From positions 5,642,001 to 5,706,000 of the forward strand of contig JAJFZO010000344.1 of NCBI GenBank assembly GCA_021397835.1: 64,000 bases of DNA, in the 5' to 3' direction. Below, one piece after another: positions 52,001 through 63,763 of the stretch. Both the position numbers and the translations under genes were made by a program. Numbering within the stretch: the stretch's first letter is position 1; every line of letters begins with the position of its first letter. Below the pieces are notes generated by a model. The model made no database searches. It had not been told where the DNA came from and saw nothing but the letters and a program-made list of their open reading frames with translations. This DNA is from Moringa oleifera. Its lineage: Eukaryota > Streptophyta > Magnoliopsida > Brassicales > Moringaceae.

Positions 52001-53335
52001 TGTGAGAATGGTAGTTAGGAACTAGCTTCCTGGGCACTGATTGTGCTTCAGAAGGACGAAGGAGATAAGACAGAAAAGTTGAAAAGTGAAAGTGCAGGGA
52101 ATGACACATGGTTAATTAGATCCCCTTGCTCGACAGCAATCAAACCCTCTGATCTTCTGTTCTACCTCAATTGAAATCCTTGTTGGCTCATAAAAGTAGG
52201 GTATTGATAAATCTCAAAGTTTTAGCTACAATTGCTAAATTTTCTCTGTCGTTTTCTTGAGAAAATGTTTTGATGGGGATTACCCTATAAAGTAAAATTG
52301 ATAACTTTGGTGGGCAAAGGATTAATAGTTTGGGTATAACTAATTACCAAATCTTATTAACTTCTACACATCCATTCCATTAATTAATTAATTAATTCTC
52401 TTATTTTCTTTTATGTGTCCATTGCATTAACTCCGTCTTAATTATTTATTGAATCCAAGTTAGATTTGGCTTGCTTCAAGATAATTTCCATAGGACCTAA
52501 TTAATTAATTAATTGGATTCGCTTTCCATTTCTAGCCCAAAGTCCCTCTGTCAATGATCATTCATGTCAATATCAATGACATTTCCATTAATTACGATGT
52601 CGGCTATATATTAATGACTAAGCTTCATGTCATTATATCATATATAATTAATAATTTTTTTCTTTTAATTTTCGCTTTCAATCTATTTTTTGTGCTTTCA
52701 TCAGTACGGCAAAGTATTCGTTGTCATTAGTTGTGAGTTACCGCCACGCTGAATTTTAAAAAAAAGCCTATGGGCAGTTTTATTCAAAGGTCTTTTTTTT
52801 TTTTTTAAATAAATGAATCCAGAAGCTAAGTTTAGCAAATAATTGAAGTCCTTAATTCCAAGATTGTAGCATTGTAACCCTAATATAAGACCCTAATCAT
52901 ATTTTCTATATCGGCAATGATTATGTTATTATGATTGGCGTCATGATATCAATATTATCCATTGTGATTTTTGTAACATTTTTAACAATGGCTAAAAATA
53001 CAGTGAAAACTTATATAAATTTTGAGGATTTAAATTATTTTAATTTAATCTTATATAAGTTTAAATTATATTAAATATTTAAAATTATATATTTTAATAT
53101 CAAACCTGAAATATTATAAAACCCTATAACTAAAATAAATTTTGAGACCTTCAAATTTGAATTGCGTTAAACAGTAGCCTCTGGTGGATAGGGCTTGAAA
53201 TTACTGAAAGTTTTATAAAAGATATGTTCTTTAATTTAATTTTATGTTCTTATTTGAGCTGGTCATATTTTTCTTGATTTATGAATATTTATATTGTAAT
53301 AATTGAAAATCAAACATAATTAATGAGTTTTTTTT

Positions 53336-53930
53336 TTTGTATTTTATCTCTAACTTTTGAAATATTCAAATCAAAATTCAAAATTTCATGCTCATATCAA
53401 AGATAAATAAATACGTAAAAGTCTCATAAAGTTTTAATGTTTATTCTATATTATCAATCAAATTTTGATTTTAAAAAAATAACAAATAAAATCCTAATTT
53501 ATCAGTTTATTACAAATTAAATTTTAATTCAAATAACTATAAAAAATTAAAAATATTTTCGTTATTGAAATACCTCAAAAATAACTCAAATAAATTTTTT
53601 ACTTTATTTCAATTTTTATATAAAGATTTATTTTTTTATAATTTTTTTGAATTATTGATAGTGTAAATTTTTTAAATATATATTTTTAATATCTAAAAAT
53701 ATTTATTTATACTTGTAAAAAATTTTAAGTCAAAATTCGTTATATAAAACTTTCAATTTGAATATCTCAATTTTTAAATTTTTTTGATAAAGTTTAATTC
53801 AAACCAAGTTGATAGATTAAAATTGAATTTATTATTTTTTAAACATAAAAATTTAATTAGTAATATAAAGTAAACATCATAATTTTATGAGACATTTATC
53901 TTAAATGAATTAAATCCTATCTTACTTAAG
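53336..53930. repeat. Dispersed AT-rich element, intact-looking copy
   Basis: Shares ordered blocks with 57870-58210 and 58640-58830: TCTCTAACTTTTGAAA, TTTTAATTCAAATAACTATA, CAAATAAATTTTTTACTTTA, and later TTTGATAAAGTTTAATT and AAACATAAAAATTTAATTA. No coding potential was seen. The class is unknown. Confidence 0.5.
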
Positions 53931-56296
53931 ACATGTGTTTTTTTAAAAAAATTAGTGATGGATTATATATCATGATGTCATAAATATGGTGATAAAAAAT
54001 CAAACATCCAATAAATTTTTATTTTTATTTATTTCATATAGTTAACAATGAAGATTTATTTTTATTTATTTTTACCCCACAATGAAGATTTCAAAAATAT
54101 ATGGGTATTATTTATTTTGTTTATTTGATAATGTCATATAGTTACCATTCCTAATATTGCTCCACTAAGTACAAGTTCTAGAAAGGAACCCCTTTTTAAC
54201 AAGCTGGGATTAGGACATTTAAAAGACAACAAAACAAATGGTACTTTTTATCTGAAGTGAAACGGAAAAGTTATTCCAGTGGTGGGGGTGTGTAAATGGG
54301 AGTGTCTGCGCCCTAGTAAGCCTGCCCACCAGCTACCACCACGTGGCACCCAGCATTTCTTCTTCCTCGAGCGAATCTATCAATCAACCGAATAAAATAA
54401 AACCCAAAAAAAAAAAAAAGAAATTTCAGATTTGGAAGAAAAATATGAGATCACTGCGCTTTCATCAGCACGAACCATTTACGCTGATCTTTTCTGTAAG
54501 TGGAAGCCTCCCTTTAGCCATCAAATCTTTGTCTCTTTCACTTCCCAAGTTATAAGAAACATTATCTGTTCGTGGAAAAACTAGAAATCTGTAAGCTTTG
54601 ATGGATTTAAAGACAGGCTGAGTTATTATTCTTACAGGGCTTATTTGCTGTTTGTGAAGGCAAAAAACCGCCCAGCCCCTATTTTGATGGGCCTTGCAAG
54701 AAGTCAAGCTTAGAGCAAATCGTTTTTGTTTACGACTACAAAAGTAGAATGCAACTTAATTTTTTAAAATAATAAAAAATAAATGATATACATAATTTGA
54801 AGGCTGCCGTTCTTTAAAAAAAATATCAATGTGGCAAAATTAATTAATTATTAGGATAAATAGAAAAAAATTGTTTGCTGAGCGTACTTTTTAATTTGAA
54901 ATTTATTTTATCACTTGACTTAATTTCTCATTAAAATTTTTAATTAAATTAAATTTCCTGAATTAAATTTGTAAAATAATTTTAAAATACAAAAGACTGT
55001 TTATTCAATAAAAATAAAAATTTTAAATAAATTTAAAAAATTAGAAGAAAAACTTTATGAAAAAATCTCTCACTTCTTTATTCTCTTTATCTCTTTATCT
55101 TTTTTTTTTCTCATTTTCTTTTTATTTTCAAATCATTCAAACAAAATGTTGTAATTTTTTTTTTAAATTGATCTTAACTGGAAGTTGGAATGTAGAATTA
55201 AATCAATTGATAGAATATGATTCAAGTTATAAAGTAGTACAAGATTGATGTAAGTGTTTTCCCTTACCTCGGTTTAGTCTAATCTTAGATATGAACTTGC
55301 GTCTTAACATCAATTTTCAAAGTTTAACTTATTTATTGTAAATTTTTAAAAAAATCCTTGTTACTTGGACTAGTCTAATTCCATTCAAGAGAGATGTCAA
55401 GATTTCAAAAATCAAGCTTAAAGATAAGCATAATACTTTTAGTCACATCTAACTCTAAGGCATATAAAGGCTAAAGGTAAGTCACTATGAAATGAGGTTA
55501 TTCTCTTCAAGAATTTGTTGAAGATTTTTTTGTTTACCAAGTCTTTCATAACTCAAGCTTAAAAGCTCTTGTGAGGATATAATAATTGGTGTTGTCTTTG
55601 AGAATTAGGGTAAAAAGCTATAGCTTTTAGAAAAAGAGTCTAGAAGAACTAGTATAAGGAAAAATCCTTAGTCTTAGTCTGTCCAACCCAAGAGTCAGTT
55701 AGGTATGTTTTAATTTGACAAAGGTAGAACCAGAGCATAAATGTTCAACACAAGATTGATCCTTAGACTTGCAGCTCGAGCAACAACTGACTCTTTGAGG
55801 CATAATAAGAATAATTTGAGGAGATGCATCGTGTAGTCATTAAAAAAATAACATGCCAAGCATGGTCCTTAGTGTAAGTTGCCACGAACTCTTGAAGACA
55901 AGGTTGGTAAGATAGGAAAAAATGATTGTTGCTCTGAAAAGGCAATAGGCCATCAATAAGGAAGTAGAAAATTACTAGTTATTAAGTCATTATCCAGAAT
56001 GTCTTGCAAATGTAATAATGATAAAAAAAGTCAATGGAAAGTAGAGAATGTGTGTAGATTTTATTAAACAATACATGTCTAAAGATTTATACTCACTTCC
56101 CGTAATTGATTCATTGGTAGATAGTATAGGCGAACATGAATTACTAAGCTTTATGCATACATTTTTCTAGCTAAAACCAAATCTGTATGCACTTAAAAGA
56201 TTAAAAGAAAACAAGTTTTATAACTAATGTAAGCACATTTTGTTATAGGATCATGTCTTTGGGTTAAAAACTTTATGAGTTACACATTAAAAAAAT

Positions 56297-56870
56297 GGTC
56301 AATAAAGTCTTTGAAAAATAATAGGAAAAAAGATAAAAGCATATGCAAATGATATGATTGTTAAGAGCAAGGCTCGTTTAGGAGATGTGTCTAACTTGGC
56401 TGAAATGTCAAGATATTGAGCAATACAAGATGAAACGCAATCAAGCTAAATGTGCCTTCAGAATGGCCTCAGGTAAATTCTTAAGATGTATGATCATGAA
56501 TAAAGGAATTAAAGCAAATCTCGAAAAAATAAAAGTAGTGTTAGAAATGGAACCACCAAATGGCAGCCACATAGCAAAAAAGGGTCAATAAAGGTTTTGA
56601 AAAATAATGAGGAAGGAAGATTAGAAGTATATATCAACAACATGATAATCAAGAACAAAGTTCGCTTAGAACATGTAGCTAAAATGTTTGAGATAATGAG
56701 CGATACAAGATGAAACTTACTAAGTGTAACTTCGAAGTGGCATCAGGTAAATTTTTGGGATATATGATCACAAACAAAGGAGTTAAAGCAAATCGCAAGA
56801 AAATAAAAATAATGTTGGAAATGAAAACTCTAAAAAAGAAAATTCAAAAGCTAGCAAAAAGATTAACTAT
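56297..56870 (+). pseudogene. Tandemly duplicated reverse-transcriptase fragment (gypsy type), inactive
   Basis: The segment starting GGTCAATAAAG at 56297 recurs at 56583, a 286-base period. Each copy carries a degraded active-site motif (YANDMIVKSK in the first, YINNMIIKNK in the second) in place of the usual Y.DD, then a KC.F..ASGKFL block. Frames in both are broken by stops. The duplication is diverged, so it predates much of the decay. Confidence 0.7.
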
Positions 56871-57108
56871 GTTAAGTAAGTTTATCTTTAAATCAATTGA
56901 GAAAAACTTCTCATTCTTTAAAATTTTACACAAGTTAAAAACTTTTAGTGGGTTGGCAATTGTTAAAAAGTTTCGAATAATTGAAAATTTAGCTTTCACC
57001 AAATTGATACTCTTTGGAGGTGTGAATTACTATTTTCTTGGAGATGATTTCATTGATTTTTAGTACAAAACTGATGCTTTGTTATATGTTGGGGATGGTT
57101 TTACACTA

Positions 57109-57132
57109 ACATGGCATGTCAATGTGCCATGT
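57109..57132. repeat. Short inverted repeat
   Basis: ACATGGCA and TGCCATGT form a perfect 8-base stem around an 8-base loop. The arrangement resembles the GTGGCacATGtCAC core of the repeat pair near 12.94 and 13.30 kb. Confidence 0.6.
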
Positions 57133-57869
57133 GTCATTAGCTAATAAAGAGGCACAAATTTTGAAAGTCAAAATGAAAAACGATGATGTTTTGATTACAA
57201 CTTTTTGAAGCAAACCAAATGTTGTTAAAACCTAATTTGATTGTTTGACTATGATGGCCACACTAACCTACCTAATCGGACTAAGCGCATCTTAATAACT
57301 TAGTTAAGCTTTATTATCCAACAAGTTGGTTTAAATCTTGAAATAACCTATTTAACTCATCGTAAATGACCTTTTAGTATAGTAGCATAAGTGTTTTAAT
57401 GATTTGCATTATTTCGTAGAAGGCTGCAGGTTCAAATAGCATGTAAGATAATTGAATACAAGCGAGTGAGATTCTTTTTCTATCACATTCCCCCTTCCTC
57501 ATGGGAAACCTTTCCCTTTAAACAAAAAACATATTTTACTGATCGATTTAGGATTTCAACCATTTTGGGAGGACATATAATGTAAGAGTGTTTACCTTTA
57601 ACTTGGTTTAGTCAAGTGTTAGACATATACTTGGATCCTAAAATCAATCTTAAGAGTCCAACCCATTTATTATAAGTTAAGGTGAACCTAAACACTTTGA
57701 TCAGGTCTTAACCTCTAGTACATAGAGTTTAAGAAGAATTATTTTACTTAAAGTGTCAATCACATTTAAAGGACACATTAAGATCTCAAAGATCACACAG
57801 TTGGAGATAAGAATAAAACTTTTAGTTAACCTCTAGTTTTAAGGTCTATTAAAACTAAAAAATGATAAA

Positions 57870-58830
57870 TATAATGTAAAATCTTCAATTTTATCATTTC
57901 TCCTCAATCAAACTCTAACTTTTAAAACATTTTCAAATAAACCCTTATATATTAATTTTATTCAAATTAGACCTTAACTCAAAATAATTATGAAAAATTA
58001 ATGATCTTATCATTATGAAAATAATTAAAAACTACTCAAATAGATTTTACATTTTATTTTGATTTTGTCCCTCAAATTTGAATATTTTTTAACTAATCAC
58101 CTATTTTTTAATGATTTTTTTATATTTTTGATATGTTTTTTTTAAAAATAATTTTAATACTCATAAAATTTTAAACTTTTTTATGATGATAACTTAAATA
58201 TTTTTTTATATATTAAAAAAAATTACAAATCAAAATTTGAAAAATAAAAATAAAAAAGAAAAAAAATGCTTTGGGAGTGTGAGATAGGCGGACGTGGATT
58301 AAGAGTAAGAAAGGGTTAAAGAATGAAATTCCCTTCAAACCGATTAGTGTGAAATCAAGCTTCAGAGTCAACAAAGTCCATGGGTGAAACGAAATCTCTT
58401 TCATTATCTAGGCGTCTGGTCTGGTCCCTAGTTGCCTAAATCAACTGTTTATTCTTTATAACATGGCTTTTTTGGGTTAGATTCTTCTCTTAAGCGAGTA
58501 AACAGCAACTTAAATAGTCTTTTTGTGTCAGTCAGTTAGGAATGAAAACGACTTACATACTTGATTGACCAGCGTGTGCTCACTAGCTAAATCGAACTGT
58601 CTGTATATTTTATAACTAACTTTTCCTGTAAGGAAGTTAGTCCATAGTGCTTTTATAAAATATCTTTAATTTGAATATATTTGATATTTAAATTTTTTAA
58701 TAAAGTTTAATTTAAATAAAATTAAAATATTAAGATTTGTTCGGATACATTTTAAAAATAAATGTTTAATTAAAAAGAGACAATAAAATTTAGAGTTTAA
58801 AATAATATTTATCCAAATTAAAAATATACT
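57870..58830. repeat. Second copy of the dispersed AT-rich element, split by a nested insert
   Basis: The parts 57870-58210 and 58640-58830 match 53336-53930 in order. The intervening 58250-58640 is less AT-rich, has no counterpart in the other copy, and so looks like a later insertion. The whole block sits inside the right repeat of the gypsy-like element. Confidence 0.45.
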
Positions 58831-58945
58831 ATGATAAATTGAGGTTGTTCGATAAAAACTTGATCATTGCAGATTCTATTTTGTAAATCCTTTCATGACC
58901 CAAGTTCAAAAGCTCTTGTAAAAATATAATAAAAGTTTCTTTTCT

Positions 58946-61900
58946 TATATATATATATAAGAAGTTTGGAGCATGAAAGTGCCAATGAATGAATAATTCT
59001 GGTAGCTAATCACAATCTGAAGGGCTGTCTGAATTCGAGATTCATGACAACCAATCACAAAAGGGGCCTGTCAGGCAGAATATGTATTGTCAGCTTGCAT
59101 GGGAACTTTGAAATGCAACTTGTAACAACATTTTAATTACTGAAACTGAGTACTCACACTATTTATATTAACAATCTCCACATATGTATGTATAAAAAAT
59201 ATTATATTATATGCTGCTTACGTCATGGTTTCATCCATAATTAAGAACATAATCAACTTGTAATACCTTAATACAATTATGGACTCAGAACTTTGGAAGT
59301 TGTCGTGATCGATCATGTTCGGGAATGGGGAGGATGAATGTCAACCACAACCCTAAAGCAACTTGCATATTAATTGACGAGATCAAAAACTTCCCCACTT
59401 GATGAAATTAATTTACTAACTTAGAATTTAATTTGGATTACAAATAGGACCACACTAAGAATAAAGCATTCACCATTTGAAGAAAGATTATCTTCCACTC
59501 TAATTTGTTTTTGATCTGTCATACGATACATGTTTGTCGTAAATGGACATAGATGAAACTAAACTAATCAGAAACCCTAAAATCTCCAAGAACTTTAAAC
59601 CCTAATTTGATGAATAACATAGAGGCTTATAAATAAGTGTTAAAAACACATAGGATTTAGAACAACAAAACTCTCCTTATTGAATTTCAGAAAAGGAACA
59701 TTGAAGCACCAGTTTCATTTTAAAAACATGAATCATGGCTGCTTTAGGAGACATTAATTCGTTCTTACAAACCCCTAGGAGATAAGCTCCCGGCATAAGC
59801 ATATGAAAGGCAAAAAGCAGGAGAGTGAATCCAGCCTGCACCTAGAAACTTGCCACTTTTATAAACAATCCAAATTTATCCGTTTTCGAGAGCTTGATCG
59901 GTGTGGAACCATTAATCGAAAACATCGCCAAGTTTATATATATATGATTAGAAGTTTAATCAATACCCATACAGTATATTCTTAGTTTCACTTGGTCGAT
60001 TTATCTTTCTTCTCTTCCATCAATACATGGAACGAAGAGAAGATGCTATCGACGAGCCTTACACGTGCAACCCTTTGTTCAACTCTGGCTCCTAAGTTCA
60101 TTGTCTTAACTCCTCCAACAGCCAAACTAATTAATAACCATTGTCATCCTAGTGATCCAGGATACAAGTCCTGCAAATTATAGTATTGCATGTGAAGCTT
60201 CAATTAGCAAATTCACTAAGCTTTTTTATAGAAAAAAAAATACATACATGTTGAACTTAATTATATACTCGTGTGCCATGAGCAATGACTGAAACATGAA
60301 TAATATAGTCAGAGAACCTTTTCATGTTGTTTGTCCATTTTGGATCCGAATCATGATTCCAAAAATATCAAATGGTAAAATATGATTAAAATATTTATTT
60401 CCTAAATTGAGCTTTTCTTTTTTATTCAAAGCAGTAGTGAAATTCTATAGGGTTACCTCATGGTCCTCTATTTAATTATATTAATTTGGAAAATTCATAG
60501 ACAAATCTTGGTTATATTTAATTGGAATCTGATTGATAGCATAGGATGCGAATTACGAGTACCCACGTTATTGTTAAATAATCATGATTAACCCCATCTG
60601 GCCAGTCTGGTGTTAATCCATTAACTTAATTGGAAGGTTAAAAGCTTGTTTAGTTAATTAATCTAATTAAGCTTCTCGAATGTAATTGAAGTCTCCTTCT
60701 TCAGTGACTCTACGAGAAAGAGAGAAGGGATCTTTCTTACAATAATATCTCTGTATAAGATGATTAATTAAACATTAGGGCTTCAGATATTTTAATCAAA
60801 TAATCGGTTTATTGTATGAGTAAATAGTACAGAGAGCAAATGCTAAGAAGATCACTATCTATCTTTCTTGGAGTCCCAAAAATTAAAGCTCCTCAATCCG
60901 ACTCATTACATTACCTTAAAAAAACAAATAAAAATTAGAAAATTAAAAAAATGAAAACAAGCCCACCGGATTTGAGTGAAATAAACAATGACGGTCCCTG
61001 TTGAGATCGAGCGGAGTCCCCGCTGTCCATAAGATCAAAGTCATGTGCCCCGTGATGCACGCTGAGCACCACCCATCTTCGGCTTATATCCCTACACCGT
61101 ATTAAAGATTTAACATATCCGAGCCTTTAATCAATATAGTTAGCAAGTAATTTGTTTTCAATTCTTTAGGTTAACTAATTAAGAATCTCATTGGCTTGTG
61201 TCTCATGCACGCGGCTGATCGTTTTGTTTGAGCTACAAGTTACGAAGAGACCTCCCTAATTTTTTGGAAAATTTAAGAGCTAGCTACTCATTGATAATTA
61301 ATATTAATATCTATTTAGTCTAATATAATTTGGGATTCTCTGAAAGCAACGTTTGCAGTACCAATTATTTTCTTATACTCTTTTCAGTCTTCCAACCATT
61401 TGTAGTGCATATAATGAACCAAAAGAGCTAGATTTTCAAAAAAGACCGTCTTTTAATTTAATGTTGCATCTAATGAACCGAAAAGAAACACTAATCTTTC
61501 GTTCCTCCGATGTTTGAAAAAAAGGTCATGTATGCCATTTTGTCTTCACGTAGATGATCGTTTTCTTTCTTTTTCAACTTTGCTAGAAAATTTGACTCAA
61601 AACATGAAATAATCAGATTTATTTACTCATAGTAAAGACTCCCTAAGTAGCTTCCCCAGAAAAAAATAGAGGGAGAGCTCAATTTCCAGCCAAGTGCAAC
61701 ATAGCTACTAATTAAGCTACGTCGGAAAGATCCGACTAAAAATGAAAACACTATCAAAAAAATAATATTGATTTAATCAGAATGATTAAGCATTTTAATT
61801 TCCTTGTAATTGAGCCGCTGCCCTTTGTAGCCATGCAAGGGGTCACGAGCACGTGTTAACGAAAATTAATGATCCGGGAACCATTGGATTTACTTGGAAA

Positions 61901-62440
61901 GCCTTGTGCATTATCATTGATGATTAGATCACTCTCACATGAAATTATCATTCGCCATGTTTGATCTGCCAACTTAATTTTTATATAATATGCAGACTGC
62001 AGTACTGCTGATCATATTAAATCTAAAAACATAAAAATCAGGTAGAATCAATTATTATTATAGAATTCATGTTAGTGAATAAATCTTTTTTGTCACAGGT
62101 CGACATGTCTCAGATACTTTAATCATGCCATCACGGCTACGATTAATTGAAAGTAGTAATACCATAGCTTTTCTTTCAATCACCTGAGTATATAGTTTAG
62201 CTTATCACGAACCGCCCCTTACAGTATCCTGTGGTGATAGTGATGACGATTCGATAAAATAGCCTTCTTACTTTGTGTTAAGACCTTCCCAATTGGGTAT
62301 CCGTAGCTAATTAACTATAGGAAAAATACCTGAATGATTTTTTTTAATTTTTTTATAGATATACTTTGAAAAATTAATACTGCAATTGGAGGTATATAGC
62401 AAAAAAATTAAATTAAAAATATATTTTTTATGAACCAGAA
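58946..62440. other. Gene-poor intergenic region
   Basis: No supportable gene. Short frames near 59803-59985 and 59992-60183 show no recognised domain. G-box-like CACGTG is at about 61851-61856. The remainder is AT-rich with scattered TTAATTAA words. Confidence 0.5.
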
Positions 62441-63231
62441 ATAGCATGGCGGGGAAGCCGTGCGAGACTTGGGACCGGAGGCAGCACGTGTGGTGGTGTG
62501 CACCGGTGTAGGGGGGAGTGCATGGAGTGTTAGGTTTGACTGGTCAAAGATTGAACCCTAACTCAGGTAGGCTTCCTGCTTTGGGTGTTGAGTGGAGTGA
62601 GTCAAGAGAGGCGAGTGAGGGTGGTGAGATTTTTCTGTACAATATAATATAAAAGAGTTCTTATACGTCATTACAAACAAGAAATCAAGCAGGGTTTGTA
62701 AAATTTCAGACATTTTTGGGAAGTTTAATGAATATAATAAGATGGTATTACGTGTATGTACTGACAGACTCTCGCTGTAATGAGCACCTCCTTCTCTCTC
62801 TCTCTCTCTCTCTCTCTCCAAGAAAACACACAAAGAAGACAGTATGGCGTATCTCCAGAGACTTGATTCTCTTTCTCTCTCTCTCTCTCTCTGTTTCTCT
62901 AAAAAACCCTATTAAATACGAGCTATGCCCACTTCTTTCTCCCACGCACTTGTCTTCTGCATTGCCCAACACCACTGCTTGTGTTCTTGTGCTTTCTGTC
63001 TCTCTCTCTCTCTCTTTTGTATTATCATCTTCAAAACAGACCATTGTGATCTTTTCTCCATAACTTGTCTTAGCCCAACACTTGAATTCTTTAGCTTTCT
63101 TTTTCTGTAATCTCTTCTTCTTCTTCACCTCGAATATATATATAAGCTCTCCATTTATTACTCCCTCAGACGCTCACACTCCCTTCCCATTTGTCTCCTT
63201 TCACTCTCCTCTCTCCTACGAAATTGCCAAG
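62441..63231 (+). promoter_or_regulatory. Promoter and 5' UTR region of the PRE gene, with CT repeats
   Basis: A short GC-rich island at about 62445-62525 contains a G-box CACGTG near 62486. Three pyrimidine microsatellites follow: (CT)n at about 62784-62818, 62867-62893 and 62998-63014. A TATA box TATATATATAAG lies at 63135-63146, about 90 bases before the ATG. (CT)n/(GA)n tracts are known binding sites of plant BPC GAGA-type factors; that role here is inference. Confidence 0.5.
63135..63146 (+). promoter_or_regulatory. TATA box of the PRE gene
   Basis: TATATATATAAG, 86 bases before the start codon at 63232. This predicts transcription start near 63165-63175 and a leader of about 60 bases. 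Confidence 0.65.
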
Positions 63232-63763
63232 ATGTCTAGCAGAAGGTCGCGATCAAGGCAGTCAGGCGGTTCCAGGATCACAGATGACCAAATTAATGAT
63301 CTTGTCACCAAGTTACAGCAGCTTCTCCCTGAGCTTCGCGAAAGGTGCCCTGACAAGGTACTGAATATATACAGCTTATGTTAATCGATCCTCACAAGTA
63401 CCCTTCCTGTTTCTTCAATCCTGGAAGCCAAACAGGCAACTTGAAGAATAGTACTGATTATATATTTCTTGGAGTTTGAACTTTAAAATATTTCCCTTAA
63501 TCAGCTGTGATAACAGTTTCATTAAGTGCAGATTCTTTTAAGATTTACGATATATTAGCTCATTTCGTTTAGTTTAAGCTTTTCAAGTGTAATTAAAGAT
63601 CTGATCATTTCAGGTCTCAGCGGCGAAGGTGTTACAGGAGACGTGCAACTACATCAGAAGCTTGCATAGGGAGGTTGATGATCTAAGCGAGCGACTCTCG
63701 GAGCTACTGGCAACAACTGACACTGCCCAAGCTGCGATCATCCGGAGTTTACTTATGCAGTAA
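63232..63763 (+). CDS. PRE: PRE-family atypical helix-loop-helix protein (PRE1/PRE6-like)
   Basis: Two exons, 63232-63357 and 63614-63763, with a 256-base GT..AG intron in phase 0; 276 nt, 91 residues, the usual family length. The N-terminus [20 protein letters not shown], helix one ([18 protein letters not shown]), the junction at PDK|VSAAK, helix two ([20 protein letters not shown], then ERLSELL) and the C-terminus [10 protein letters not shown] are all canonical. It lacks the DNA-contacting basic residues, so it acts by dimerising with other HLH proteins such as IBH1-type inhibitors to promote elongation growth under brassinosteroid, gibberellin and light control. The start is the only Met that gives the family N-terminus. 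The splice site falls at the same place as in the paralogue at 25.4-26.1 kb. Which PRE number it is cannot be decided from this alone. Confidence 0.95.

Larger units (their letters stand above)
48100..55240. other. Gene-poor intergenic region
   Basis: No supportable gene in about 7 kb. A 94-codon frame at 49265-49549 lies in a more GC-balanced stretch but resembles no family I know and is not accepted. The rest is AT-rich, with TTAATTAA-type runs, a TA microsatellite at about 50362-50376, and one copy of a dispersed AT-rich element at 53336-53930. The word TGTGCATTTTCTCG occurs at about 49291 and 49663. Confidence 0.55.
55249..58945 (+). mobile_element. Decayed, rearranged Ty3/gypsy-like LTR retrotransposon
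   Basis: Diverged direct repeats flank a degenerate coding part: TGTAAGTG..TTACCT.GGTTTAGTC at 55249 and TGTAAGAGTGTTTACCTTTAAC at 57581, with matching downstream blocks (AACTTATTTATTGTAA versus AACCCATTTATTATAA; AAGATTTCAAAAATCA versus AAGATCTCAAAGATCA). A further shared block (CTTTCATAACTCAAG..AAAAGCTCTTGT) is at about 55543 and at about 58888, so the right repeat is split by about 1 kb of inserted DNA. Between the repeats, 56297-57060 encodes two copies of a reverse-transcriptase fragment (KCAFRMASGKFLRCMI and KCNFEVASGKFLGYMI) from the part after the catalytic motif. The catalytic site is altered in both and stops interrupt the frame, so the element is dead. Confidence 0.65.

Noticed and set aside
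57420..57500. GCAGGTTCAAATAG as a tRNA or SINE B-box
   Set aside because: Too weak a match, with no A-box; the flank is AT-rich repeat.
62452..62520. A 22-codon frame starting MAGKPCETWDRR in a GC-rich island
   Set aside because: Very short, no homologue known to me, and it sits in the PRE promoter region.
62558..63128. Open frames made of Arg/Glu or Ser/Leu runs near 62.6-63.1 kb
   Set aside because: Translations of CT/GA microsatellites.
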